This document shows positions 15,975 through 23,648 of a DNA stretch of 51,318 nt, one piece after another. Both the position numbers and the translations under genes were made by a program. The stretch's first letter is position 1. Every line of letters begins with the position of its first letter. The notes beneath the pieces are model-generated. The model saw nothing but the letters and a program-made list of their open reading frames with translations, was not told the origin of the DNA and searched no databases. The stretch comes from CAYJPA01 sp964371945 (lineage in GTDB: Bacteria > Chloroflexota > Chloroflexia > Thermomicrobiales > UBA6265), in NCBI GenBank assembly GCA_964371945.1, contig CAYJPA010000039.1, positions 1 through 51,318 of the forward strand. Direction: 5' to 3'.

Positions 15975-16832
15975 CTAGACGAATTCTTCGTCGTCGCCCT
16001 GGAAGTCGCGAATCATGTCACCGGCCTGATTGACGAAGCTACCCATCACCTTCACTACTTGATCCCGGCGATCCTTGTCGAGTAGCGCGTAGAAGACAAT
16101 CCCAGCCGCCGCGGCCGTCCAAAACAGCGCCGCGCTCGTGTCCTTGCCCGTTGAAACGGTGGCGCCGGCCGCGTGGCGGGTTGCTTCCTTCACGCGATCG
16201 GTGGCCTCCTCGGCGCGGTCAGCCATATGCGAGGCGGCATGCTTTGCGCGATCGGTGGCGTCTTCGGCGCGGTCAGCCACATGCGAGGCGGCATGTTTCG
16301 CGCGATCGGTTGCATCTTCCGCGCGCTCGACTACGTTCGATGCCGCATGCTTGGCGCGGTCTGTGGCGTCCTCAACGACATGGGTGGCGGCGCTCCTGGC
16401 GCGGTCGGAGGCATCTTCAGCCCGCTCAACAACGCTCGAAGCAGCATGTTTCGCGCGATCCGTGGCGTCCTCGACGACATGGCTCGCCGTGCTCTTTACG
16501 TGACGCCGCGCCCTGCCGACGGCATCCACCGCCGGCTCACCGTACTTGTGCTCAGCCGTTTCGACTGCTTCGCCGGCGCGCTCGCGCGCGGTTTGCCAGA
16601 GATCAAGGGCGGCAGCCGCCGCCTGCAAGGCCACCTCACGGATCGTGGGAGCGACCTCCTCCTTGCCTTTCTTTTGCATACCCGGCACACACACCCTGGC
16701 GTTTGAAGCCACACCTTTGGCTTTGTCCGCGCCATAAATGGCGCGATTGGCCGCTTGCTCGATAATTGACTGTGCCAAGGTAGTCGCTTGATCCTTTACT
16801 TGTTGCACGGAATCGTGGTTTCGCCTGAACAT
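15975..16832 (-). CDS. 18-residue-repeat protein with C-terminal membrane helix
   Basis: I do not recognise a named family. The 285-residue protein has an N-terminal helical part (about 1-105), then residues 110-212 made of six near-identical units of 18 or 15 residues. The consensus is ASHVADRAEDATDRAKHA, alanine-rich with alternating acidic and basic residues, and predicts one long amphipathic helix. A single membrane segment (ALFWTAAAAGIVFYALL, about 235-251) and a charged 34-residue tail follow. The layout recalls YtxH-like and LEA/apolipoprotein-like stress proteins, which coat membranes or protect during drying; that is an analogy only. GAGGAAGAGA precedes the ATG. It is convergent with secA and divergent from mnmG. 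Confidence 0.82.
   Translation of the reverse strand: MFRRNHDSVQQVKDQATTLAQSIIEQAANRAIYGADKAKGVASNARVCVPGMQKKGKEEVAPTIREVALQAAAAALDLWQTARERAGEAVETAEHKYGEPAVDAVGRARRHVKSTASHVVEDATDRAKHAASSVVERAEDASDRARSAATHVVEDATDRAKHAASNVVERAEDATDRAKHAASHVADRAEDATDRAKHAASHMADRAEEATDRVKEATRHAAGATVSTGKDTSAALFWTAAAAGIVFYALLDKDRRDQVVKVMGSFVNQAGDMIRDFQGDDEEFV
16201..16506. repeat. In-gene tandem repeat, 54/45 bp units
   Basis: Six tandem units begin at 16201, 16255, 16309, 16363, 16408 and 16462, with lengths 54, 54, 54, 45, 54 and 45. They encode the 18- and 15-residue repeats of the minus-strand gene. All unit lengths are multiples of three, so copy changes keep the frame. The first two units are nearly identical, suggesting recent duplication. 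Confidence 0.9.
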
Positions 16833-17148
16833 CGTCTCTTCCTCTCGAGGGTCAGGACCTTCGCGGCCGCGAAGCGGGTCATGAGCCGCTGCAGACCCTC
16901 ACGCATTTTCTGGGCCGCCGGGCACGCTTATGCGCGGCGGACATCGCGACGATAGAACACATTCCGTCCCTCTCGCCACTTATGCGACCGTATCCACGCC
17001 GGCACGCCCCAGGGTGGATGCCGTTCTGGACAAAGCAACCGATAAACTCGTGACCACTGGACGAGTCAAAAATCCGAAGCCAGACCCGAGCACAAGCTAC
17101 AATCTGCCGGGCTGGGTGCTCAACCTGGCTGGCTTGTGAATTTGCTGG
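16833..17148. other. Divergent intergenic region, no gene
   Basis: This 316-base gap separates the starts of the repeat-protein gene (minus) and mnmG (plus). Promoters for both should lie here. TACAAT at about 17096 is a possible -10 box for mnmG without a clear -35. I see no RNA gene or convincing small protein. Confidence 0.4.
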
Positions 17149-19125
17149 ATGTCCAAAGTGCTTACAGTTCGAAACGTTGATGTGATCGTGGTCGGTGCGG
17201 GCCACGCTGGATGCGAAGCCGCATTGGCGTCCGCGCGAGCCGGATGCACCACCCTTGTTCTTTCGCCAAATCTCGATCGCGTCGGTTTCATGCCCTGCAA
17301 TCCCTCCATCGGTGGACCCGGCAAGAGCCATCTCGTGGCCGAAGTCGATGCGCTGGGCGGCGAAATGGCGAAGGCCGCCGACCGGGCCGCGCTTCAAGTC
17401 CGCCGGCTAAACACGAGCAAGGGTCCCGCGGTTCAGGCGATCCGGACGCAAGAGGACAAGATCCTGTACGCCGTGGCAATGAAAGAAGCGCTCGAGCACC
17501 AACCAAACCTCGAGCTCAGCCAGGACGAGGTTATTGCGATCAACGTTGAGCCCGGCGAAAACGGCCGTCCCCGGATCTGTGGAGTGATCACCCGATCCCT
17601 TGGTGAGATCGGAGCACGGGCTGTGGTCGTGACCGCGGGAACGTTCCTGCGCGGAGCGTTGATCTCAGGGGAGGAGCGCGTAAGCGGCGGTCGGGCTGGC
17701 GACAAAGCCGATGCCGATCTCTCGAATTCGATCGCTGGTTCAGGGTTCAGACTGCGCCGGTTGAAAACCGGCACTCCCCCTAGGATCGATGCCCGCACCG
17801 TCGATTTCTCGAAGAGCGAAGTTCAGCCTGGCAGCAACGACCCACTTTGGCTGAGCCGGGATGGCGCCTCTGGCAAGATCGAGCCGCTGACCTTGCCACC
17901 GGCGGCGGTTCATGCGGAACGGATGCAGTCCGGTTGGAGACCGCAGATCTCGTGCTACCGGATCACTACGAACGCACATGTGCACGACCTCATCCGCGCC
18001 AATCTGCACCGGGCGCCGATGTTCAACGGCTCGATCGAGGGTGTGGGTCCTCGCTACTGCCCGTCCATCGAGGACAAAGTCGCGCGATTCGCGGAAAAGA
18101 CATCACACCCCATTTTTCTCGAACCTGAAGGTTGGCGCACGACCGAGCTTTACGTCCAAGGGATGAGCACAAGCTTGCCGCGGGACATTCAACTAGAAGC
18201 GTTACGATTAATTCCCGCGCTGCGAAACGTGAACGTCACGCGATTTGGCTACGCGGTCGAGTACGACGCGGTCGATCCCTCCGAATTGACTCAAACGCTT
18301 GAAACGCGCCGGATCGGCGGACTCTTCTTCGCCGGTCAGATTAACGGCACGTCGGGGTATGAGGAGGCAGCCGGCCAGGGCATCATTGCCGGCATCAATG
18401 CGGCATGCGTAGTCGCCGAACGCGATCCCCTCGTTCTTCGTCGCGATCAGGCATACATTGGGGTGATGATCGACGATCTCGTGTCCAAACCGTTCGACGA
18501 GCCCTATCGAATGCTCACGTCGCGCGCGGAATTCCGGCTCTCGATCCGACCGTCGACTTCAGATTGGAGATTGAGCGACATCGCCAGCTCATACGGGTTG
18601 ATTTCATCTGCCCGCGCGGAGGAGATCTCCGCCGAACGAAGAGTCATTTCGGATGCCATCGATCGGTTGACAAAAACGACGATGACTTCCAGCGCAGTCT
18701 CGACTGAGGCGCTCTCGATCGCCGGAATGGATTCGGTCAGTCGTCAAATCACGCTGTCCGAGATCTTGCAGCGTCCCGGGGTCGGCATTGAATCCGTCGA
18801 AGCCATCGTTGCTGCCGGATTCGGGGGATGGCTCTCCGATCTCTCATCTCGCCAAAAGGAATTGATCGAAGAAGAGGTCAAGTACGGCGCGTTTGTCGAG
18901 CGTGAACGGCGTGAGGTGCAACGCCGGGCTGGACTCGAGCATCGATCGCTCCCGATTGCGATCGACTATGCCGAGGTGGGTGGTCTTCGAATCGAAGCCG
19001 GCCAAAAACTCGCCGCTCATCGTCCTCGCACCGTCGGGGAAGCTAGCCGGTTGTCGGGGGTGACACCAGCTGACGTCGCGGCGCTTCTCGTTCACACGGC
19101 GAGAACGGAGACCGCGGCCCGTTGA
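17149..19125 (+). CDS. mnmG: tRNA uridine-5-carboxymethylaminomethyl modification enzyme MnmG
   Basis: With MnmE (not in this window) it installs the carboxymethylaminomethyl group on wobble uridine 34 of several tRNAs. The 658-residue protein shows the FAD Rossmann motif VIVVGAGHAGCEAALASARA near its N-terminus, FMPCNPSIGGPGKSHLVAEV, the second binding segment VVTAGTFLRGALISGE, RLKTGTPPRIDART, and the C-terminal GTSGYEEAAGQGIIAGINAA. The C-terminal helical MnmE/tRNA-binding domain is complete. The ATG at 17149 has only a weak ribosome site. The stop codon overlaps the TTG start of the next gene (TTGA), so the pair is one operon. Confidence 0.97.
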   Translation: MSKVLTVRNVDVIVVGAGHAGCEAALASARAGCTTLVLSPNLDRVGFMPCNPSIGGPGKSHLVAEVDALGGEMAKAADRAALQVRRLNTSKGPAVQAIRTQEDKILYAVAMKEALEHQPNLELSQDEVIAINVEPGENGRPRICGVITRSLGEIGARAVVVTAGTFLRGALISGEERVSGGRAGDKADADLSNSIAGSGFRLRRLKTGTPPRIDARTVDFSKSEVQPGSNDPLWLSRDGASGKIEPLTLPPAAVHAERMQSGWRPQISCYRITTNAHVHDLIRANLHRAPMFNGSIEGVGPRYCPSIEDKVARFAEKTSHPIFLEPEGWRTTELYVQGMSTSLPRDIQLEALRLIPALRNVNVTRFGYAVEYDAVDPSELTQTLETRRIGGLFFAGQINGTSGYEEAAGQGIIAGINAACVVAERDPLVLRRDQAYIGVMIDDLVSKPFDEPYRMLTSRAEFRLSIRPSTSDWRLSDIASSYGLISSARAEEISAERRVISDAIDRLTKTTMTSSAVSTEALSIAGMDSVSRQITLSEILQRPGVGIESVEAIVAAGFGGWLSDLSSRQKELIEEEVKYGAFVERERREVQRRAGLEHRSLPIAIDYAEVGGLRIEAGQKLAAHRPRTVGEASRLSGVTPADVAALLVHTARTETAAR

Positions 19126-19853
19126 AGATCCTGATTGTTTCCGATATCCACTCGAATCTCGTTGCGTTGGAAGCTGTTCTCACGGACTGCGGCGTGTACG
19201 ACGCGCTCTGGAACCTGGGCGATACGATCGGATATGGTCCGAAACCCCGTGAATGCATCGACCGGATGGTCGATCTCCTGGCAAATCCGGTTCTGGTGGG
19301 CAACCACGATCTGGCCTGCATCGGTGAAGTGGACATCTCGGAGTTCAACCCAGTCGCGCAAATCGCCTCACGCTGGACGTCTCTGCAGCTAGGCATGGAT
19401 CATCGGGCGTACATCAGTGATCTGCCGGCGATAACCACCTCGTTGGACTACACGCTTGCGCACGGTAGTCCCCGATCACCGGTCTGGGAGTATGTAACGA
19501 CCATTCCAGTGGCGACGGAAAACTTCGAATTCTTTGAGACCGGCGTGTGCTTTATCGGCCACACGCACGTTGCAATGTTTGCCCAATTGTCCGAGGACTC
19601 GAGCGTGGCGGAAATCCATGCCCTTCGCGGCGACGATATGATTGAGTTGAGCGCTGCCCGCTACCTCATCAATCCCGGAAGCGTCGGTCAACCCCGGGAC
19701 CGCGATCCCCGAGCATCGTACGCGGTGCTGGATACCGATCTCGGCACGGTGACGGCTCGCCGGGTCGAGTACGACATCGCCGCGACCCAGCGTCAAATGG
19801 CGATGGCGAACCTGCCGGAGGTGTTGATCCTCCGTCTCGCGCATGGCATGTAG
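19122..19853 (+). CDS. Metallophosphoesterase, YfcE/MJ0936-like
   Basis: A calcineurin-type phosphoesterase of 243 residues. The metal-binding motifs appear in order: VSDIHSN (residues 6-12), NLGDTIGYGP, LVGNHDLACIG, YTLAHGSPR and CFIGHTHVAMF, followed by LINPGSVGQPRD. It starts with TTG at 19122, overlapping the mnmG stop by four bases, which implies coupled translation. Relatives include phosphodiesterases acting on small organic phosphodiesters and possible diadenosine-polyphosphate hydrolases; the substrate is unknown. No signal peptide, so cytoplasmic. Confidence 0.9.
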   Translation: MKILIVSDIHSNLVALEAVLTDCGVYDALWNLGDTIGYGPKPRECIDRMVDLLANPVLVGNHDLACIGEVDISEFNPVAQIASRWTSLQLGMDHRAYISDLPAITTSLDYTLAHGSPRSPVWEYVTTIPVATENFEFFETGVCFIGHTHVAMFAQLSEDSSVAEIHALRGDDMIELSAARYLINPGSVGQPRDRDPRASYAVLDTDLGTVTARRVEYDIAATQRQMAMANLPEVLILRLAHGM

Positions 19854-19959
19854 TGACGGACCCCGGAATGTTGCGCTGGACCGGACTCGGCACCATACTT
19901 CGCGACTGCCTCACATGAGGCGGCAGTGAACAGGCGTTCCCGAGGCGGTCGATTCGAAT

Positions 19960-20415
19960 ATGCCTTCGCGATATGAGCGAATTCTTGTGCCGGTCAATGG
20001 ATCAAAGAGCGATGAAGAGGTTATGGCTGTCGTCGCCGACCTGGTACATCAGCACCAAGTTTCGATCACCCTCATTTTCGTCGTTGAAGTCGCGCAGGCG
20101 ATGCCACTGGATGCCGAGCTCCCCGTCGAAATCGATCGTGGCGAAAACATCCTGAGTCGAGCCGAGCATCTGGCACGCACCCAACCTCGCCACAAATTGA
20201 CCGCGGTCGACACGGACCTCCTGCAGGCCCGATCCGCTGGCGCCGCGATCGTGGATGAAGCGATCGAGCGGCACGCCGACGCCATCGTGATAGCGGCGAC
20301 CAACCGGATCAAGCACGGAAAGGTCACGCAGGGCGATACCGTTGGGTATATCTTGAAGAATGCTCCGTGTGACGTCGTCGTGGTTAGGCTGGCGCCCGAT
20401 GAGCCGCTGGTTTAG
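19960..20415 (+). CDS. Universal stress protein (UspA family)
   Basis: A 151-residue single-domain Usp protein with the classical N-terminal RILVPVNGSKSDEEVM, a central AIVDEAIERHADAIVIAATN and the C-terminal TVGYILKNAPCDVVVVR. The usual ATP-binding G-x2-G-x9-G-S/T motif is altered (HGKVTQGDTVGYIL), so nucleotide binding is uncertain. It lies just six bases before the first of two TrkA-type genes, suggesting co-transcription; small Usp domains are known to associate with ion transporters, so a role in potassium uptake control is plausible but inferred. Confidence 0.88.
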   Translation: MPSRYERILVPVNGSKSDEEVMAVVADLVHQHQVSITLIFVVEVAQAMPLDAELPVEIDRGENILSRAEHLARTQPRHKLTAVDTDLLQARSAGAAIVDEAIERHADAIVIAATNRIKHGKVTQGDTVGYILKNAPCDVVVVRLAPDEPLV

Positions 20416-20430
20416 GAGGCTTTGACACGC

Positions 20431-20868
20431 GTGAAGGTAGTCATCATGGGCTGCGGCCGGGTTGGGGCGAGGGTCGCCATTCTGCTGGATAACGGCGGTC
20501 ACCGGGTTTCGGTGATCGATGTCGACTCAAAAGCGTTTCGCAGACTCCCGACGGATTTCAGAGGCGAAACCGTCATCGGTACAGGGATCGATGAGGACAT
20601 TTTGAGGTTGGCGGGCATCGAGGGGGCCGACGCCTTTGTCGCGGTCACGAACGGCGACAATCGCAACATCATGGCAGCGCAGGTCGCCAGGCACGTATTC
20701 GGGATCGAAGAAGTGGTTTGCCGGATCTATGACCCGGTTCGAGAAGACACGTATCGCCGGCTCGGCCTGACGACGGTTTGTCCAACAACGACCATCGCCG
20801 CGCAGGTGCTCGATCAAGTGCTTGCCTCTTCGGAGAACGCCCCGTCCCGTTCGGCGTTGGAGGTATAG
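20431..20868 (+). CDS. TrkA-type potassium uptake regulator, N-domain only
   Basis: A 145-residue RCK/TrkA-N protein that binds NAD(H) or ATP and gates a Trk/Ktr potassium channel subunit. VVIMGCGRVGARVAILLDNG is the Rossmann glycine motif, followed by VSVIDVDSKAF and GADAFVAVTNGDNRNIMAAQ. The GTG at 20431 is chosen because AGGAGG lies 11 bases upstream; an in-frame TTG at 20422 would put that site only two bases away. A TrkA-C domain is absent, matching the short CeoB-type partner found in actinobacteria and Chloroflexota. The next gene supplies the longer partner. No TrkH/KtrB channel gene is in the window. Confidence 0.9.
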   Translation: MKVVIMGCGRVGARVAILLDNGGHRVSVIDVDSKAFRRLPTDFRGETVIGTGIDEDILRLAGIEGADAFVAVTNGDNRNIMAAQVARHVFGIEEVVCRIYDPVREDTYRRLGLTTVCPTTTIAAQVLDQVLASSENAPSRSALEV

Positions 20869-20871
20869 CGG

Positions 20872-21528
20872 ATGTACATCATCGTGGTCGGGGGCGGAAA
20901 AGTCGGTTTCTACTTGACGAAGACCCTTCTCGCGGAGGGGTATGAAGTCTTGCTGATCGAGCGCAACGCTGACAAAACCGAACGCTTCCAGGAGCAGTTC
21001 GGCGCTGTCGTGGTCGCCGGCGACGGGGCGGAAGCTCAAACGCTCAAATCGGCTGGAGCCGCTCGCGCCGATGTGGTTATCGCGGTGACCGGCGAAGATG
21101 AAGACAACCTGGTGATTTGCCAGATCGCGAAACAGAAGTTCCATGTCGGCAAAACGATCGCACGGGTCAACAATCCGAAGAACGAGCACCTCTTCAAGAC
21201 GCTTGGCATCGATGTCACCGTCAGCCAGACCAATTTCATCCTGCATTTGATCGAGCAATCGATTCCCGGAAACGCATTCGTGCACCTGCAAGACCTGGTG
21301 CACTCGGAGATGACGATCGTCGATGCCAAGATCGATTCCAAGTCACCCGTGGTGAATCGGAAAGTGAGCGAAATATCGCTGCCGGACAATTGCGTTATTA
21401 CGGCGGTCAGTCGCGGCAGTCACCTGATCGTGCCTGACGACATGACCACACTGCAGTCTGGCGACAATGTGATCGCGATCGCGCACCGCGATCATGAAGA
21501 GGATCTGCGTCACATTCTTGTCTCGTAG
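20872..21528 (+). CDS. TrkA-type potassium uptake regulator, N and C domains
   Basis: The second potassium-uptake regulator, 218 residues. It has an RCK_N Rossmann motif (IIVVGGGKVGFYLTKTLL), the ribose-binding VLLIERNADK, DVVIAVTGEDEDNLVICQ, and from about residue 135 an RCK_C ligand domain ending in LQSGDNVIAIAHRDHEEDL. It follows the short TrkA-type gene after three bases, so the two are co-translated and probably form a mixed ring on the membrane channel. The preceding Usp gene belongs to the same unit. Confidence 0.93.
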   Translation: MYIIVVGGGKVGFYLTKTLLAEGYEVLLIERNADKTERFQEQFGAVVVAGDGAEAQTLKSAGAARADVVIAVTGEDEDNLVICQIAKQKFHVGKTIARVNNPKNEHLFKTLGIDVTVSQTNFILHLIEQSIPGNAFVHLQDLVHSEMTIVDAKIDSKSPVVNRKVSEISLPDNCVITAVSRGSHLIVPDDMTTLQSGDNVIAIAHRDHEEDLRHILVS

Positions 21529-21545
21529 CTCAGCTTCAGCGCACG

Positions 21546-22139
21546 ATGGACGCGATCTACTTCAAGTCGAAGGCTGAGCTCGAAGAGTGGCTCGAAGCCA
21601 ACCACGCGACATCGTCTGAGCTGTTGGTCGGGTTTTACAAGCGAAACTCGGGCTTTTCGGGGCTCACAAATGCGGAAGCACTAGATCTGTCTCTCTGTTT
21701 CGGCTGGATCGATGGAATTCGCAAGCGAGTCGATAATGAGCGATACACCAATCGCTACACGCCGCGACGGCCGAATAGCATCTAGAGCGCGGTCAATTTC
21801 GCGAAGGTTGTCGAGCTAACGGCATCGGGCGAGATGCGGCCGGAAGGACTGGCCGCGTTCGAACGGCGCAAAGAGCACAGGATGAACCTCTACTCGTCCG
21901 AACAGAGTGAAGTGGCCCTCGACGAAGAGCTGATAGCAGGATTTCGAGAAAACGAAAAAGCGTGGGCCTTCTTCTCGTCGCAACCGTCCGGATACCGCAA
22001 AACATCGACCTGGTGGGTGATCAGCGCCAAACGCCCCGAGACTCGCTATCGCCGGCTTGATCAACTGATCGACGTTTCAGAAAAAGGGCAACGCCTCGGG
22101 CTGCTTTCGCCGAACCGGAAGGTCGAGAACCAACCGTAG
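21546..22139 (+). pseudogene. YdeI/OmpD-associated family gene with one in-frame amber codon
   Basis: A single frame of 198 codons encodes a YdeI-like protein of unknown function, but codon 80 is TAG at 21783-21785. The halves join as RRPNSI-stop-SAVNFAKVVE, where family members have a tryptophan (SIWSAVN), so TGG to TAG is the likely change. The first half holds IYFKSKAELEEWLEANH and LCFGWIDGIRKRVD, the second KAWAFFSSQPSGYRK and WWVISAKRPETRYRRL, all well conserved. With no other damage, the mutation is recent, a sequencing error, or read through. The gene lies 17 bases after the TrkA-type gene on the same strand. Confidence 0.85.
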
Positions 22140-22254
22140 CCTGGAGCTTATCGATCGCGAATGGTGCGAATTCCTCTTTCGACGGCGCCCCTGCTCGATC
22201 ATTATGTCCGACACCGCACCGGCTTTACAGCGAAAGGATCGTAAGCGGAAACGG

Positions 22255-22279
22255 GGCGATCACGCGGGATCGCCGCTAC
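22255..22279. repeat. REP-like palindrome after gdhA
   Basis: GGCGATC (22255-22261) and GATCGCC (22268-22274) form a hairpin, followed by GCTAC. On the minus strand the element reads GTAGCGGCGATC, resembling the GTAGGGGCGG palindrome at 29844. It lies 20 bases past the gdhA stop and may also end that transcript. Confidence 0.45.
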
Positions 22280-22298
22280 AAAACCGCACCTATGTTCG

Positions 22299-23585
22299 CT
22301 ACGGATAGATACCCCGGACGCGTGTGAAGTCGGCGACCCGTTCAATGGCCCGGATCAGGGCAGCGGTCCGCATATGCACGCCGTACTTTTGCGCCGTGCT
22401 GTAGACCGAGGCGAACGACTTCTGCATGATCTGCTTCAAGCGATCGTTGACCTGCTCCTCGGTCCACGGGAAGGCCTGCATCGCCTGCACCCACTCGAAG
22501 TACGAAACGGTCACGCCGCCGGCATTGGCGAAGATATCGGGCAGCAGAAGCACGCCGTTGTCGCGGAAGATCGCGTCAGCTTCGGGCGAGGTCGGACCGT
22601 TTGCGGCCTCGGCGATCAGTCTGGCCTTGATCCGGCCCGCATTGTGCCCGCCGATCTGTCCTTCCATCGCGGCCGGGATCAGGATGTCGCTCGGCAGCTC
22701 GAGGAGCTCCTCGTTGGAGACGTTTTGGGCTTCCGCGAACCCGATCACCGAGCCCGTACGGTCCTTGTGCGCCGCGACTGCATCGAGGTTCAAACCGCTC
22801 GCGTTGTAGATCCCGCCGCGTGAATCGCTGACCGCGACCACACTCGATCCGATTTCAGCCATCAGCTTTGCGGCGACTGAGCCGGCGTTTCCAAAACCCT
22901 GGACGACGGTTTTGCTCGAATCGAGCTTCAACCCGGTGACTTTGCACGCTTCCTGGATGGCGAACACACATCCACGGCCGGTTGCTTCGGCCCGACCCTC
23001 GGAACCGCCGAGTACGATCGGTTTACCGGTCACGACGCCCGGTACCGAATACCCGACATTCATCGAGTAGGTATCCATCAACCAGGCCATGATCTGGGAG
23101 TTGGTGTTGACATCTGGCGCGGGAATGTCTTTGGTCGGGCCGATCATCATCGAGATTTCAGCCGTATATCGCCGGGTGAGGTTCTGGAGCTCATTTTGGG
23201 AGAGGAGCTTTGGATTGACCGTGACGCCGCCCTTTGCCCCGCCATACGGAAGGCCGACGACCGCGCATTTCCAGGTCATCCACATCGCGAGCGCTTTGAC
23301 CTCATTGATCGTCACGCTTTGGTGGTACCGGATCCCGCCCTTGGTCGGCCCCGGTCCGCTATTGTGCTGCACGCGATGCCCGATATAGACCTCGACCGAG
23401 CCATCGTCCATTTCGACCGGGAAACTTACGGTCAATTCCCGCTGGCAGTGGGACAGGATTCGTCGCATCGAATCCTCGAGTCCCATCACATCGGCGGCAA
23501 TATAGAACTGCTCGACCGCTGTTTCGAAAAGATCCCGCTCACGATGATCCGACGCCCGCTTAGGCGTTGCCAATTCAACCGACAT
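22299..23585 (-). CDS. gdhA: Glutamate dehydrogenase
   Basis: Catalyses reversible oxidative deamination of glutamate to 2-oxoglutarate and ammonia. The 428-residue protein has the family's PTKGGIRYHQSV, the catalytic-lysine segment LPYGGAKGGVTVNP, DIPAPDVNTNSQIMAWL, the Rossmann VVQGFGNAGSVAAKL and PTSPEADAIFRDNGVLLLPD. The ATG at 23585 with GGAGG eight bases upstream is preferred over the in-frame start at 23627. It is monocistronic, ends near a palindromic repeat and lies 64 bases downstream of gatB on the same strand. Cofactor preference cannot be read with certainty from the sequence. Confidence 0.95.
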   Translation of the reverse strand: MSVELATPKRASDHRERDLFETAVEQFYIAADVMGLEDSMRRILSHCQRELTVSFPVEMDDGSVEVYIGHRVQHNSGPGPTKGGIRYHQSVTINEVKALAMWMTWKCAVVGLPYGGAKGGVTVNPKLLSQNELQNLTRRYTAEISMMIGPTKDIPAPDVNTNSQIMAWLMDTYSMNVGYSVPGVVTGKPIVLGGSEGRAEATGRGCVFAIQEACKVTGLKLDSSKTVVQGFGNAGSVAAKLMAEIGSSVVAVSDSRGGIYNASGLNLDAVAAHKDRTGSVIGFAEAQNVSNEELLELPSDILIPAAMEGQIGGHNAGRIKARLIAEAANGPTSPEADAIFRDNGVLLLPDIFANAGGVTVSYFEWVQAMQAFPWTEEQVNDRLKQIMQKSFASVYSTAQKYGVHMRTAALIRAIERVADFTRVRGIYP

Positions 23586-23648
23586 TGCCGGTACCTCCCA
23601 TTGCGGCGCCGGCAACATCGACTCCACCGCCAGAAAGTGGTGCCGCGC

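Noticed and set aside
16201..16506. Tandem repeats considered as a CRISPR array
   Set aside because: Units are contiguous without spacers, differ by codon-sized steps and encode a regular helical repeat in a gene.
16930..17139. 69-codon frame upstream of mnmG
   Set aside because: No ribosome site, no motif, and it fills the region expected to hold two divergent promoters.
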